From positions 1,550,001 through 1,614,000 of the forward strand of contig OY848930.1 of assembly GCA_963693285.1 (NCBI GenBank): a stretch of 64,000 nucleotides of DNA, read 5' to 3'. The position numbers and the translations under genes are program-made. The notes beneath the pieces were generated by a model, which saw nothing but the letters and a program-made list of their open reading frames with translations, was not told the DNA's origin and made no database searches. Source of the DNA: Xestospongia muta. Lineage: Eukaryota; Porifera; Demospongiae; Haplosclerida; Petrosiidae. Positions 41,289 to 52,091 of this stretch are shown here, piece by piece; within the stretch, counting starts at the first letter, position 1; each line of letters begins with the position of its first letter.

Positions 41289-42242
41289 CATAAAATCGAC
41301 AATGCAACTCTCCAAATATAGAACATTATGACATAAATAGCATACCATAAAGTACATATGTACTAGTGATGTGGACACACCCAATTTGATAGACTACTAT
41401 AATCATGTACATTTACTACTAGTGTAATGAATGATGAAATATATAGTTAGAACTGGTGATAAAGTGTTATTCTTAATTTCAATGGAAGTATTACAACATT
41501 AAAGTATAATAATAGATAGTAATAGTGGCAGTTATTATGTACAAATTAATAACTAGTGAGGATTAGAGGGTTTGGCCCCACTCCACTTTTAATATTAAAT
41601 GATCATAACCATATCCATTTAAATTAACAACAGCATTCCAAGCATCATCTTTGTTGCTAAAGTGAATGAAGGCAATTCCTTTAGACTGTTGAGTTTTACA
41701 ATCTTCATTTAGCTAAGAAAATGTGATCAATTTTACCAAAATGTCCAAATAATTCCTTAAGTCACGTTCACAAGCATCTTCAGAAAGATTAGTATCAGTA
41801 CTATAATATCCTATTTTTTCACTGGACTTCCATGTTTCACAAATTTCCTCATTGGTAGCCAACTTATATGAAGCATGTTACATTGATATACATAACATAC
41901 ACTACACACACACACACACATGTAGGTATTGATCATACTATACATGAAGTGTTATAAATTTCTATATAAATGGTTCTTAAAATTAACTGCTTAATGCACA
42001 TATAAACACTCATCAGTAAACAAAATAAATAAAATTATGAATTTCATAAAATGTAATGACAACATTTAATGAAACATTCACTCTATACTTTTAACAAGTT
42101 AATTGATTTATCTTAGTAATATAAATAAACTGTCCTATATAAATCAATTGTATACATAACTGTTTCAATACATCAGTATTAACATAAACTTTGTATGTTA
42201 CATGTTATTATTAGCATTGCATTCACTAACTATACTGTTGAC
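41289..42242. other. Gene-poor spacer between the RNF213-like gene and the transporter array
   Basis: It contains the 3' flank of the RNF213-like gene (ATTAAA-like signal near 41498), the eIF3g relic (41563-41805) and a short CA run near 41909-41930. From about 41820 onward comes the first copy of a 3' flank shared by all transporter copies (similar to 44740-45120, 47220-47560 and 50100-50567). Confidence 0.7.
41563..41805 (-). pseudogene. eIF3g RRM fragment (pseudogene)
   Basis: The reverse strand reads in pieces as the C-terminal RRM of translation factor eIF3g: TNLSEDACERDL, then ELFGHFGKIDHIFLAK, then QQSKGIAFIHF, and finally GYGYDHLILKVEWG followed by a stop (41563-41565). The last block is the characteristic end of eIF3g. 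Two frame changes separate the pieces: one base appears missing between the first two blocks and one extra T follows FLAK. No intron interrupts the RRM and the rest of the gene is absent, so it is probably a truncated retrocopy or fragment. Confidence 0.8.
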
Positions 42243-43787
42243 TTAAACAGTATATTCAGTTTCAGTCTGTGTGGACATATCTGATAGTCCCATTTCCTTC
42301 CTGTACTCAACTTCCTGTTCAATATATCTCTCATAGTGTTCCTCAGCTATCAAATGTATGTTGACTTCGTTCTCTCTCACTCGTAACTTGTAACGTTTAG
42401 CTAATACCAGGAACATTATCATTATGATAAGAAAAACCACACTCTTAAATACATAATAGTAGAGATTTTGGCAGATTACATCACTTTTACATTTAAAAGA
42501 ATACTTTCCACTGATGTTAATAGCATAACCCAGTCCATATGCTGCAAACCACAATCCAATCATAAGACCTCTCATTTCAAGTGGAGACTGAGCTATTGTG
42601 AACTCTAAAAATGTTGGAACAATCAAAGCTAATGAAAATCCAAACAAAATTTGAGGAATGACAATAGCTTTGTATGAGTTTGTATTCAAAGGAAAATGTT
42701 CTTTGCAAGCTATCATAATAACATAGTAAAGCAGGGTGAATAAAGAAAAAAACATTCCAAGACAAATTCTTTTAAGCATACTAGGGATGTACTTATAGAA
42801 ACATGGATATATGATCCACTGATACATTAGAATGTAAACTAAAAAAACAATAAGGCTTAACAATTTTGTGAGTATAAACCAAGAGATCAACTGGATTTTT
42901 TTATTCTGTGAATCTGATATCTCCCATCTTATTTCCCACACACAACATAACCCAACTATACAAATCAATAATGGTGACAACCGCAAAAATGTCTTGACAT
43001 TTTCTACCTGCTCCTCCAAGAAAGGTCCACCATATTTTTCTTTACCCAAGTCTAATCGTGAAGGGTAGTCCTCCTCCCAGTAGGTTAAGGCACTACGATT
43101 TCTAGGATACTTGTTCTTCCTTGCATAGTTAAGTACATTAGCAATCAGTTTGACAGGATTGATATTGTGAGGTGTAGTATCTAGCCAATGTTTGAAGAGA
43201 AGGTTACTTACTATGACACTAGATACAGCCAGTCCTGATACAATGTAGGACACAATGATAAATTGTTCAATTAAACATTGGGCAATTTGTGCAGTTATAT
43301 AGACTACAGGTACAGTCAGTAGGTGCCAATGAATAATAGCACTTAGTTCATCTGCTGAAGATCCTACTGATTGATCAATATTGAATTGGACAATATTAGA
43401 ACGAACACTAGAGTAACCAATTACTTGAAGAATGTAACCAGCACTAAATAGTGCTATAAAAACTGGGAACAAGTCTAAAGATGTCTTTACAATAACAGCT
43501 AAGCCACTAAGTATCCATGCTGCAAATACAAAATACACACCAGTAATGATAGTCTTATATCTACCTGTCTTTACATCAGCAAGTAGACCAAAGAGAGGGA
43601 ATGACAAAAATATTAGACAATATCCTATATTTAAGAAAATATTGTGATGTTTAACATAACTGTTAAAGTAGTTTGCAGCAAAATTTATCATCATTATAAC
43701 GTTAGCATATATTAAGGCTTCCCAGAATATAAGTAAAATGACACCACGAGAAGAAAGGCATTGGATCTTTCTCTTAAAACTTAACAT
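42243..43787 (-). CDS. POT/SLC15-like transporter, copy 1 (514 aa, intronless)
   Basis: Single open frame with about 12 hydrophobic segments, the layout of proton-coupled oligopeptide transporters (PTR2/SLC15), probably in the plasma membrane or an endolysosomal membrane. After TM2, LLADVKTGRYKTI matches the family's LADxxxGRYKTI loop, and GYSSVRSNIVQFNIDQS aligns with the GxxxxxxPFGADQ region. The TM1 ExxER proton-coupling motif is not canonical (WEALIYANVIM), so the substrate and coupling are uncertain. The start ATG (43787-43785) is followed by a short basic N-terminus as in the other copies. This copy keeps a longer tail ending ETEYTV, while copies 2 and 3 end earlier after a 2-nt deletion. 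First member of a tandem array. Confidence 0.8.
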   Translation of the reverse strand: MLSFKRKIQCLSSRGVILLIFWEALIYANVIMMINFAANYFNSYVKHHNIFLNIGYCLIFLSFPLFGLLADVKTGRYKTIITGVYFVFAAWILSGLAVIVKTSLDLFPVFIALFSAGYILQVIGYSSVRSNIVQFNIDQSVGSSADELSAIIHWHLLTVPVVYITAQIAQCLIEQFIIVSYIVSGLAVSSVIVSNLLFKHWLDTTPHNINPVKLIANVLNYARKNKYPRNRSALTYWEEDYPSRLDLGKEKYGGPFLEEQVENVKTFLRLSPLLICIVGLCCVWEIRWEISDSQNKKIQLISWFILTKLLSLIVFLVYILMYQWIIYPCFYKYIPSMLKRICLGMFFSLFTLLYYVIMIACKEHFPLNTNSYKAIVIPQILFGFSLALIVPTFLEFTIAQSPLEMRGLMIGLWFAAYGLGYAINISGKYSFKCKSDVICQNLYYYVFKSVVFLIIMIMFLVLAKRYKLRVRENEVNIHLIAEEHYERYIEQEVEYRKEMGLSDMSTQTETEYTV

Positions 43788-45119
43788 CTTCTTAATACTT
43801 CATCTACTAAAGGAGATTGTATACAGTTCATAAAAATAACATAGTCATGTTTTTCTTTCAAATTCCCAAACTTTTAACAGTATATGTATGTATATATAGT
43901 AGTTATTTTTATTGCATTTCTCATTATAAATACAACTCTTTACTCCCAAACTGAAACATAAGCATAAAATATTCAAAATTGTCCATTGAAATAGTATACA
44001 TTGCTAGAATATAAAGATAATCTATTTCAATGAGTCATAAATCCATTGACAGTTACAACGAATCATAAACTATTGACAGTTAGCATATTGACTATAATTT
44101 GATTATGTAGAAGTGTTGGACTCAGTATACACACAATATTATAGAACACAAAGTAAATAAATAAAAGAGTCTCAGAATTAAACCACAGCATATCTACTAC
44201 ACTTACTCAACTTCATTAAGATTATTAACATGACATAATAGACTGTCTATCCTCACAATACAGTAACAATAATAACATTAAAAAATGTTGGAAGTGGACA
44301 AACAAGTTATAAAGTCCAATCAAAAACAACAGAGTCAAATGTAACAATTATCATTGATGTCTATGTGTTACATAAACGTACCAACACACAATTTGTAAAA
44401 GATATCAATCTACAGCCCTCAATTGATACCAAGGAAGCCCCGTGGGACAGTTTTAACCTCAGACCATATGCATATTTAGTATCACTGTAAAAACTGAATG
44501 GTTGATTTAACTATTATCTGGTTATACTGGTTGTAATGCAAACTTACTTTTGTCAAAAAAGAAAGCATACTATTGCTTTCATTACTAATGCAGTACTGCT
44601 TATGTAGCTCCACAACCATCAATTTCATAGTACATCAGTAATCAAAATAGTATTATAATTACTTTTGCATATTCAACCAGTATAACCATGTATTAGTTAA
44701 TTCAACCAATCAATTTTTACAGTGTATATCAGTGCTATAATCAGTGCCCTATTGGGCATGTTTTAAAAAATTTCCTCATTGCTAGCCAGTTTATGTGAAT
44801 CATGATAGATATATAACACACACACACACACACACACCATACATGTATGCATGAAGTATTATAATTTTGTCTATAAATGGTTCTTGAAATTAACTGCTTA
44901 ATGCACATATAATGACTCATCAGTAAATAAAATAAATAAAACTAAGAATCAATTTCATAAGATATTATGGCAACATTTAATGAAACACTCACTCTACACT
45001 TTTAACAAGTTAAATGATTTATATTAGTAGTATAAACTGTCTTATATAAATTAGTTGTATACATAACTGTTTTCAATACATCAGTATTAACATAAACTTT
45101 ATATGTTACATGTTGTTAT

Positions 45120-45270
45120 TAGCATTACATTCACTAACTATATTGTTGACTAAAGCAGTATATTCAGTTTCATTCTGTGTGGACACATCAGGTAGTCCCA
45201 TTTCCTTCCTGTATTCAACTTCCTGTTCAATATATATCAAATGTATGCTGACTTCATTCTCATTCTCTTT
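45120..45270 (-). pseudogene. 3'-end relic of a fourth transporter copy
   Basis: The reverse strand reads YIEQEVEYRKEMGLPD, like the C-terminal tail of the three intact transporters, preceded by a deletion (the segment coding EEHYER is missing) and then by unrelated TTAGTT-type repeat. Its downstream sequence matches the 3' flank of copy 1. It keeps the longer tail version (TGTGTGGAC on the plus strand), as in copy 1. Confidence 0.8.
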
Positions 45271-46016
45271 GTTTTTACTTTTAGTTATAGTTAGTTTTGG
45301 TACTTTATAGTTACTTTTAGTTAGTTTTGTATGTAGTTAGTTATTAAAGTCTATTAAGCATATACTGATGACTAATCCTTTAATAGACTTTAGTCTATTA
45401 AGTATATACTGATAAATAATCTATTAGCTTTATAGTACTTTTTAAGTAATGCGATCTGCCTGCTAAAAATACTAAGTGACAGCCAACAGATGATGCAAAG
45501 ATACATATATGTATACATACATATATGTGCTACTAGGTTCTATTGATTGATATTGAAAGATTAGTTATCAGAGCTAATTTATCATGATGTTATACACTTT
45601 GTGTACTGTTATGTATTAAGTTCAGTCTGGCTCCTTCTGGATGTTACCATGTGATTACTATAAATAGTAATATGTTACTATGTTTAGCGTCTAAGGAATA
45701 GTGAACAATGTGATGACATATAACTTCAATGCTTACATCCAGAAACTGCCCTATTTCTGGTTAGTCACTCTTACGTTATCTTAAGAGAACATAATGTATC
45801 ATCTTATACATTATTTATAAAATATTATAATTATATTAACATATTTGGTCAAAATATGCATTCACTAACTATGAATGATATTAACCTCTAACTCACATGA
45901 TAAGAATATTCAATGTTTCTACTGTTATTAACCAAAACTTCATGTGACTGTTGATTTAAAAATAGAAAATACCTTAAATAATAAAATAATGACTAATTTA
46001 TTTTTAGATACGAGTT

Positions 46017-46993
46017 TTCATTAAAACAAGAAAAGTTGATAAACAGTTACAAGAAGACATGAGTAGCTACATACAACACCTTGAGGAGTACAAAGTATTA
46101 ACAACACTTAATGAATTTAAGAAAGCAGTTGAAGAAGCATTGACCCATATTTAGAAGCCACAATGAGTACATGTGAAGTGGTCATCAAACTAAAGCAGGA
46201 ATGGGGATATAAAACACAATGTAGAACTTCAAAACACTTATTAACCACATGTTCCATCAAAGAATGACTCATATACATGTGGATGAAGGATCAATATGTG
46301 TAACTCTACTTGTACCTCAATCTTGAAAATTGCCCCTCTAAAAAAAACCAATTGCATCTGTCATTGGTATCTTCAAATTGACAGTTGATGGTCAACCAAT
46401 TCTAGAAAGGAAATAAGAAAACAAGCATATTCATTTTGACCAGGCATTGCAAGATATGGGACACTGTTTGTATCAAAATTGGAAAATTATCATGATATAT
46501 TAAATGAGTTATTATTTATTAATAACTGTTGATTTACTTCTTATTTATTTAATAAATCATGTATTATTTAGTAAATCATACATTATTTAATAAACCAAGC
46601 ATTATTTACTAAATAATAAGTAATTTAACAAATAATAAGCATTAAAAACTAAATCAAGAAAGTCATTTTTAATTCACTCTTTAGTTTTTTGCAGTAAGAG
46701 GTAGTAAGTCATCTTTAATAATTGAAACACTCTTAATGTATGGTGCCAGTCCTAATGTTATTGCTATTACTAATGAAACTCCATTGGATGTAGCTACTGG
46801 TATTAGTAAGACATTTGAAATGGACGCTATTAGTGAGCTATTAATCAGACATGGAAGCAAGACAACATTACAATCACAGAGAAGAAACAAACCAAATCCA
46901 GAGTCATCATTTCTAATATCTGATGAACTACAAACAACACTTACATCATTACAAACAACAAGTATAACATCTCTTATTAATTCATCTACTTAA
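46017..46993 (+). pseudogene. Broken ankyrin-repeat gene fragment
   Basis: After an acceptor-like TTTTTAG, the frame reads VDKQLQEDMSSYIQHLEEY and ends at a stop near 46155. Another frame then reads CEVVIKLKQEWGYKT and GSICVTLLVPQS with further stops, a pattern I associate with an uncharacterised domain in sponge proteins (from memory, unconfirmed). 46736-46993 reads MYGASPNVIAITNETPLDVA, an ankyrin-repeat end with a Ser/Thr-rich tail and a stop. Several stops and frame changes indicate a pseudogene, although the last piece could be a terminal exon of a badly decayed gene. Confidence 0.55.
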
Positions 46994-47561
46994 ACAAACA
47001 GTGCTTACACATTTAGAGATATCAGTGTACAACAAGATAACAAGAAAGATGCAAGTGAAGTACATACTATTAATATTAATTATTTAGTAGTTATCATATA
47101 CTGACATGTTCTATATTACGTTTATTGAATTTTAAATCTAACCTCAGGCCAAATGCATAATTAAACTTTTAATGTTTACGGTTTATGGCAATAGGAATCA
47201 GTGCTACTTTTAAGTTGTTCCATTAGGCTTCTGAAATTTACTCATTGGCAGGTTTATACCACACATACAAATGTAAAATATTCCATAATATGCATGGCTG
47301 TTCAAATTAATTGTGTAATGGCCACATAATGACTCATCAGTAAATTACATTAAATAAAACTAAGGATTAATTTCAGAAGGCACAATGACAACATTTAATG
47401 AAACAATCTACACTTTAATTAGTATAAATTAACTGTATTACAAAAATCAATTATATAACTGTTTTCAATACATCAGTATTAACATAAACTTTGTATGTTA
47501 CATGTTATTATTAGCATTACATTCACAAACTATATTGTTGACTTAAACAGTATATTCAGTT

Positions 47562-49085
47562 TTAGTCTGTGGACTCATCTGATAGTCCCATTTCCTTCCT
47601 GTACTCAACTTCCTGTTCAATATATCTCTCATAATGTTCCTCAGCTATCAAATGTATGTTGACTTCGTTCTCTCTCACTCGTAACTTGTAACGTTTAGCT
47701 AATACCAGGAACATTATCATTATGATAAGAAAAACCACACTCTTAAATACATAATAGTAGAGATTTTGACAGATTACATCACTTTCACATTTAAAAGAAT
47801 ACTTTCCACTGATGTTAATAGCATAACCCAGTCCATATGCTGCAAACCACAATCCAATCATAAGACCTCTCATTTCAAGTGGAGACTGAGCTATTGTGAA
47901 CTCCAAAGATGTTGGAACAATCAAAGCTAATGATAATCCAAACAAAAATTGAGGAATGACAATAGCTTTGTATGAGTTTGTATTCATAGGAAAGTGTTCT
48001 TTGCAAGCTATCATAATAACATAGTAAAGCAGAGTGAATAAAGAAAAAAACATTCCCAGACCAATTCTCTTAAGCATACTAGGAATGTACTTATAGAAAT
48101 ATGGATATATGATCCACTGATACAGTAGTATATAAATTGAATAAATAACAAAGTTTAGTAATTTTGTGAGTACAAACCAAGAGATCAACTGAATATTTTT
48201 ATTCTGTGAATCTGATATCTCCCATCTTATTTCCCACACACAACATAAGCCAACTATACAAATCAATAATGGTGACAACCGCAAAAATGTTTTGACATTC
48301 TCTACCTGCTCCTCCAAGAAAGGTCCACCATATTTTTCCTTACCCAAGTCTAATCGTGAAGGGTAGTCCTCCTCCCAGTAGGTTAAGGCACTACGATTTC
48401 TAGGATACTTGTTCTTCCTTGCATAGTTAAGTACATTAGCAATCAGTTTGACAGGATTGATATTGTGAGGTGTAGTATCTAGCCAATGTTTGAAGAGAAG
48501 GTTACTTACTATGACACTAGATACAGCCACTCCTGATACAACATAGGACACAATGATAAATTGTTCAATTAAACATTGGGCAATTTGTGCAGTAATATAC
48601 ACTACAGGTACAGTCAGTAGGTGCCAATGAATAATAGCACTTAGTTCATCTGCTGAAGATCCTACTGATTGATCAATATTGAATTGGACAATATTAGAAC
48701 GAACACTAGAGTAACCAATTACTTGAAGGATGTAACCAGCACTAAATAGTGTTATAAAAACTGGGAACAAGTCTAAAGATGTCTTTACAATAACAGCTAA
48801 GCCACCAAGTATCCATGATGCAAATACAAAATACACACCAGTAATGATGGTCTTATATCTACCTGTCTTTACATCAGCAAGTAGACCAAAGACAGGGAAT
48901 GACAAAAATATTAGACAATACCCTATTTTTAAGAAAATATTGTGATGTTTAATATGACTGTCAAAGTAGCTTGCAGCAAAGTTTCGAATCATTACAAAAT
49001 TAGCATATATTAAGCCTTCCCAGAGAATAACTAACAAGACACCACGAGAAGTAAGACATCGAATCTTTCTCTTAAAACTAGACAT
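47562..49085 (-). CDS. POT/SLC15-like transporter, copy 2 (507 aa, intronless)
   Basis: Near-identical to copies 1 and 3 over the whole length, with the same start context and hydrophobic layout. The LLADVKTGRYKTI loop and GYSSVRSNIVQFNIDQS block are unchanged. The hydrophilic middle loop between the halves (NYARKNKYPRNRSALTYWEE) is also conserved. Differences cluster in some membrane segments, for example ILLYQWIIYPYF here against ILMYQWIIYPCF in copy 1. A 2-nt deletion (CA) near 47570 shortens the tail to SDESTD. Transport role as for copy 1, not proven. Confidence 0.8.
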   Translation of the reverse strand: MSSFKRKIRCLTSRGVLLVILWEGLIYANFVMIRNFAASYFDSHIKHHNIFLKIGYCLIFLSFPVFGLLADVKTGRYKTIITGVYFVFASWILGGLAVIVKTSLDLFPVFITLFSAGYILQVIGYSSVRSNIVQFNIDQSVGSSADELSAIIHWHLLTVPVVYITAQIAQCLIEQFIIVSYVVSGVAVSSVIVSNLLFKHWLDTTPHNINPVKLIANVLNYARKNKYPRNRSALTYWEEDYPSRLDLGKEKYGGPFLEEQVENVKTFLRLSPLLICIVGLCCVWEIRWEISDSQNKNIQLISWFVLTKLLNFVIYSIYILLYQWIIYPYFYKYIPSMLKRIGLGMFFSLFTLLYYVIMIACKEHFPMNTNSYKAIVIPQFLFGLSLALIVPTSLEFTIAQSPLEMRGLMIGLWFAAYGLGYAINISGKYSFKCESDVICQNLYYYVFKSVVFLIIMIMFLVLAKRYKLRVRENEVNIHLIAEEHYERYIEQEVEYRKEMGLSDESTD

Positions 49086-50567
49086 CTTCTTAATACTTCA
49101 TCTACTAAAGGATATCATATAAAGTTCACAAAAATAACATAACCAGATGTTGTTTTCAAATTCCAATATTTCAGTGCATATAAAGTAATGGTGTGTTAGT
49201 TTTTGTTTTTTACATTTACTTAGTTATAGTTAGTTTTAGCCTCTTTACGATTACTATTAGTTAGTTCTAGTTAGTTTTTAGTACTTTATAGTTAGTTTTA
49301 GTTTTGCTTCTAGGGAAATAGCTCTAGTTAGTTCTAGTTAGCTATTCCATTATTAAGTATATTAGTTATTACATGTGATTTTAGTTAATGTAGATATGTA
49401 TTGGATGATATGTTAATAAAAATGTTTAGACAGATGTACAAAAGTAGGTATTGCTCAATGTTTTCTATCATCAATACATTCAAGTTCAAGACTTCATGCA
49501 TTATGGGAATACTTTTTATAATACAACATTTTACTCCTAAAGTGAAACATATATATCCATCATTCAAAATTGTTTATTGAAATAGTAACCATATACTTAA
49601 ACATTAAGAGCATTAAAAGCATGACAATGAGTCCTACAACTATTGAAAGTTAGCATAGTGACTATAATTTGATTATGCAGAAGTGATAGACACACATGAT
49701 ATGGAAGATAATGTGAAAGAGACAACGAGTTACAGTATTAAACCATAGCATATTTACTATATCTATCCAAAATTTATTGAGATTGTTAACATGACATAAC
49801 AGACTGTCTATCCTCACAATACAGCAACAATGATAACATAGAAAGATGATGGAACTGGACAAACAAGTTATGACTTCCATTCAAAAAACAACAGAGTCAG
49901 ATATAACATGGATCATTAATCTATATGCATTATGTAAACCTGGAGAATATGGATTTGTAAAAAATATCACCCTCAGTCACACAGCTTTTAGATGACATCT
50001 TTTATTATGGAGGCCCAACGGGACTATTTGAACCTCAGGCCACATGCATAATTTAACATTTAATACTTATAGGCTTGGGATCAGTGCTAATCTCAAATTA
50101 TCCCACTAGGCTTCCATGTTTTGCAGATTTCCTCATTGAAAGCCTGTTTATGTGAACCATGATAAACATACATACATATATATGTGTGTGTATATATATA
50201 ACACATATAGACTACATACATACACATGTATATGTATACATTGGAAATATTATGCATGAAGTATTATTACTTTGTGTAAAAATGTATCATAAAATTAACT
50301 GTATAATGCACACATGATGATTCATCAGTAAACATAATGAATAAAGTTATGAATAAATTTATAACACAATAGCAACATTTAATAAAACATCCACTAAAAC
50401 AAGTTAATTGACTTATCTTAGTGGTGTGAATTAACTGTATTACATAAATCAATTGTATACATAACTGTTTTCAAAACATCGGTATTAACATAAACTTTGT
50501 ATGTTACATGTTATTATTAGTATTACATTCACTAACTATACTGTTGACTTAAACAGTATATTCAGTT
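49086..50567. other. Spacer between transporter copies 2 and 3
   Basis: Holds the upstream flank of copy 2 (similar to 43800-44700), a TTAGTT-type simple repeat at 49200-49350, TA/TG microsatellites at 50160-50240, and the downstream flank of copy 3 (50100-50567), which is shared with the other copies. No gene seen. Confidence 0.7.
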
Positions 50568-52091
50568 TCAGTCTGTGGACTCATCTGATAGTCCCATTTC
50601 CTTCCTGTACTCAACTTCCTGTTCAATATATTTGTCATAATGTTCCTCAGCTATCAAATATATGTTGACTTCGTTCTCTCTCACTCGTAACTTGTAACGT
50701 TTAGCTAATACCAGGAACACTATCATTATGATAAGAAAAACCACACTCTTAAAAATGTAATAGTAGAGATTTTGACAGATTACATCAATTTCACATTTAA
50801 AAGAATACTTTCCACTGATGTTAATAGCATAACCCAGTGCATATGCTGCAAACCAGAACCCAATCATAAGACCTCTTATTTCAAGTGGAGACTGAGCTAT
50901 TGTGAACTCCAAAGATGCTGGAACAATTAAAGCTAATGATAATCCAAACAAAATTTGAGGAATGACAATAGCTTTATAAGAGTTTGTATCCAAAGGAAAA
51001 TGCTCTTTGCAAGCTATCATAATAACATAGTAAAGCAGAGTGAATAAAGCAAAGCACATTCCCAGACCAATTCTCTTAAGCATACTAGGAATGTACTTAT
51101 AGAAATAAGGATATATGATCCACTGATAGAGCAGAATATAAATTGAATAAATAGTAAAATTTAGAGAATCAGTAAGTACAAACAAAGAAATCAATTGCAT
51201 TTCTTTACTCTGTGAATCTGATATCTCCCATCTTATTTCCCACACACAACATAACCCAACTATACAAATCAATAATGGTGACAACCGCAAAAATGTCTTG
51301 ACATCCTCTACCTGCTCCTCCAAAAAAGGTCCACCATATTTCTCCTTACCCAAGTCTAATCGTGAAGGGTAGTCCTCCTCCCAGTAGGTTAAGGCACTAC
51401 GATTTCTAGGATACTTATTCTTCCTTGCATAGTTAAGTACATTAGCAATCAGTTTGACAGGATTGATATTGTGAGGTGTAGTATCTAGCCAATGTTTGAA
51501 GAGAAGGTTACTTACTATGACACTAGATACAGCCACTCCTGATACAATGTAGGACACAATGATAAATTGTTTAATTAAACATTGGACAATTTGTGCAGTA
51601 ATATACACTATAGGTACAGTCAGTAGGTGCCAATGAATAATAGCACTTAGTTCATCTGCTGAAGATCCTACTGATTGACCAATATTGAATTGGACAATAT
51701 TAGAACGAACACTAGAGTAACCAATTGCTTGAAGGATGTAACCAGCACTAAATAGTGTTATAAAAACTGGGAACAAGTCTAAAGATGTCTTTACAATGAC
51801 AGCTAAGCCACTAAGTATCCATGATGCAAATACAAAATACACACCAGTAATGATAGTCTTATATCTACCTGTCTTTACATCAGCAAGTAGACCAAAGAGA
51901 GGGAATGACAAAAATATTAGACAATACCCTATTTTTAAGGAAATATCATTATGTTTAATACGACTGTCAAAGTAGCTTGCAGCAAAATTACGAATCATTA
52001 CAAAATTAGCATATATTAAGCCTTCCCAGAGAATAACTAACAGTATACCACGAGAAGTAAGGCATTGGATGTTTCTCTTAAAACTTGACAT
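50568..52091 (-). CDS. POT/SLC15-like transporter, copy 3 (507 aa, intronless)
   Basis: Third full copy of the array, in frame throughout. It shares the 2-nt tail deletion and the ending SDESTD with copy 2, so these two are probably closer to each other or were homogenised. Copy-specific changes include FNIGQS in place of FNIDQS in the block aligned with the POT PFGADQ motif, and DSLNFTIYSIYI in a late membrane segment. The Asp to Gly change lies in one of the most conserved blocks of the family and could alter function. Confidence 0.8.
   Translation of the reverse strand: MSSFKRNIQCLTSRGILLVILWEGLIYANFVMIRNFAASYFDSRIKHNDISLKIGYCLIFLSFPLFGLLADVKTGRYKTIITGVYFVFASWILSGLAVIVKTSLDLFPVFITLFSAGYILQAIGYSSVRSNIVQFNIGQSVGSSADELSAIIHWHLLTVPIVYITAQIVQCLIKQFIIVSYIVSGVAVSSVIVSNLLFKHWLDTTPHNINPVKLIANVLNYARKNKYPRNRSALTYWEEDYPSRLDLGKEKYGGPFLEEQVEDVKTFLRLSPLLICIVGLCCVWEIRWEISDSQSKEMQLISLFVLTDSLNFTIYSIYILLYQWIIYPYFYKYIPSMLKRIGLGMCFALFTLLYYVIMIACKEHFPLDTNSYKAIVIPQILFGLSLALIVPASLEFTIAQSPLEIRGLMIGFWFAAYALGYAINISGKYSFKCEIDVICQNLYYYIFKSVVFLIIMIVFLVLAKRYKLRVRENEVNIYLIAEEHYDKYIEQEVEYRKEMGLSDESTD

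Larger units (their letters stand above)
43788..47561. other. Spacer between transporter copies 1 and 2 holding relics and duplicated flanks
   Basis: 43800-44700 is the upstream flank of copy 1, similar to 49090-49900 and 52100-52650. 44740-45270 is a further copy of the transporter 3' flank with a short coding relic. 45275-45360 is a simple TTAGTTATAGTTAGTTTT-type repeat, also at 49200-49350. 46017-46993 is a broken ankyrin gene. I see no intact gene. Confidence 0.7.

Noticed and set aside
42577..43068. Shadow frames within the transporter genes
   Set aside because: They overlap the strongly conserved transporter frame and show no conservation of their own between copies.
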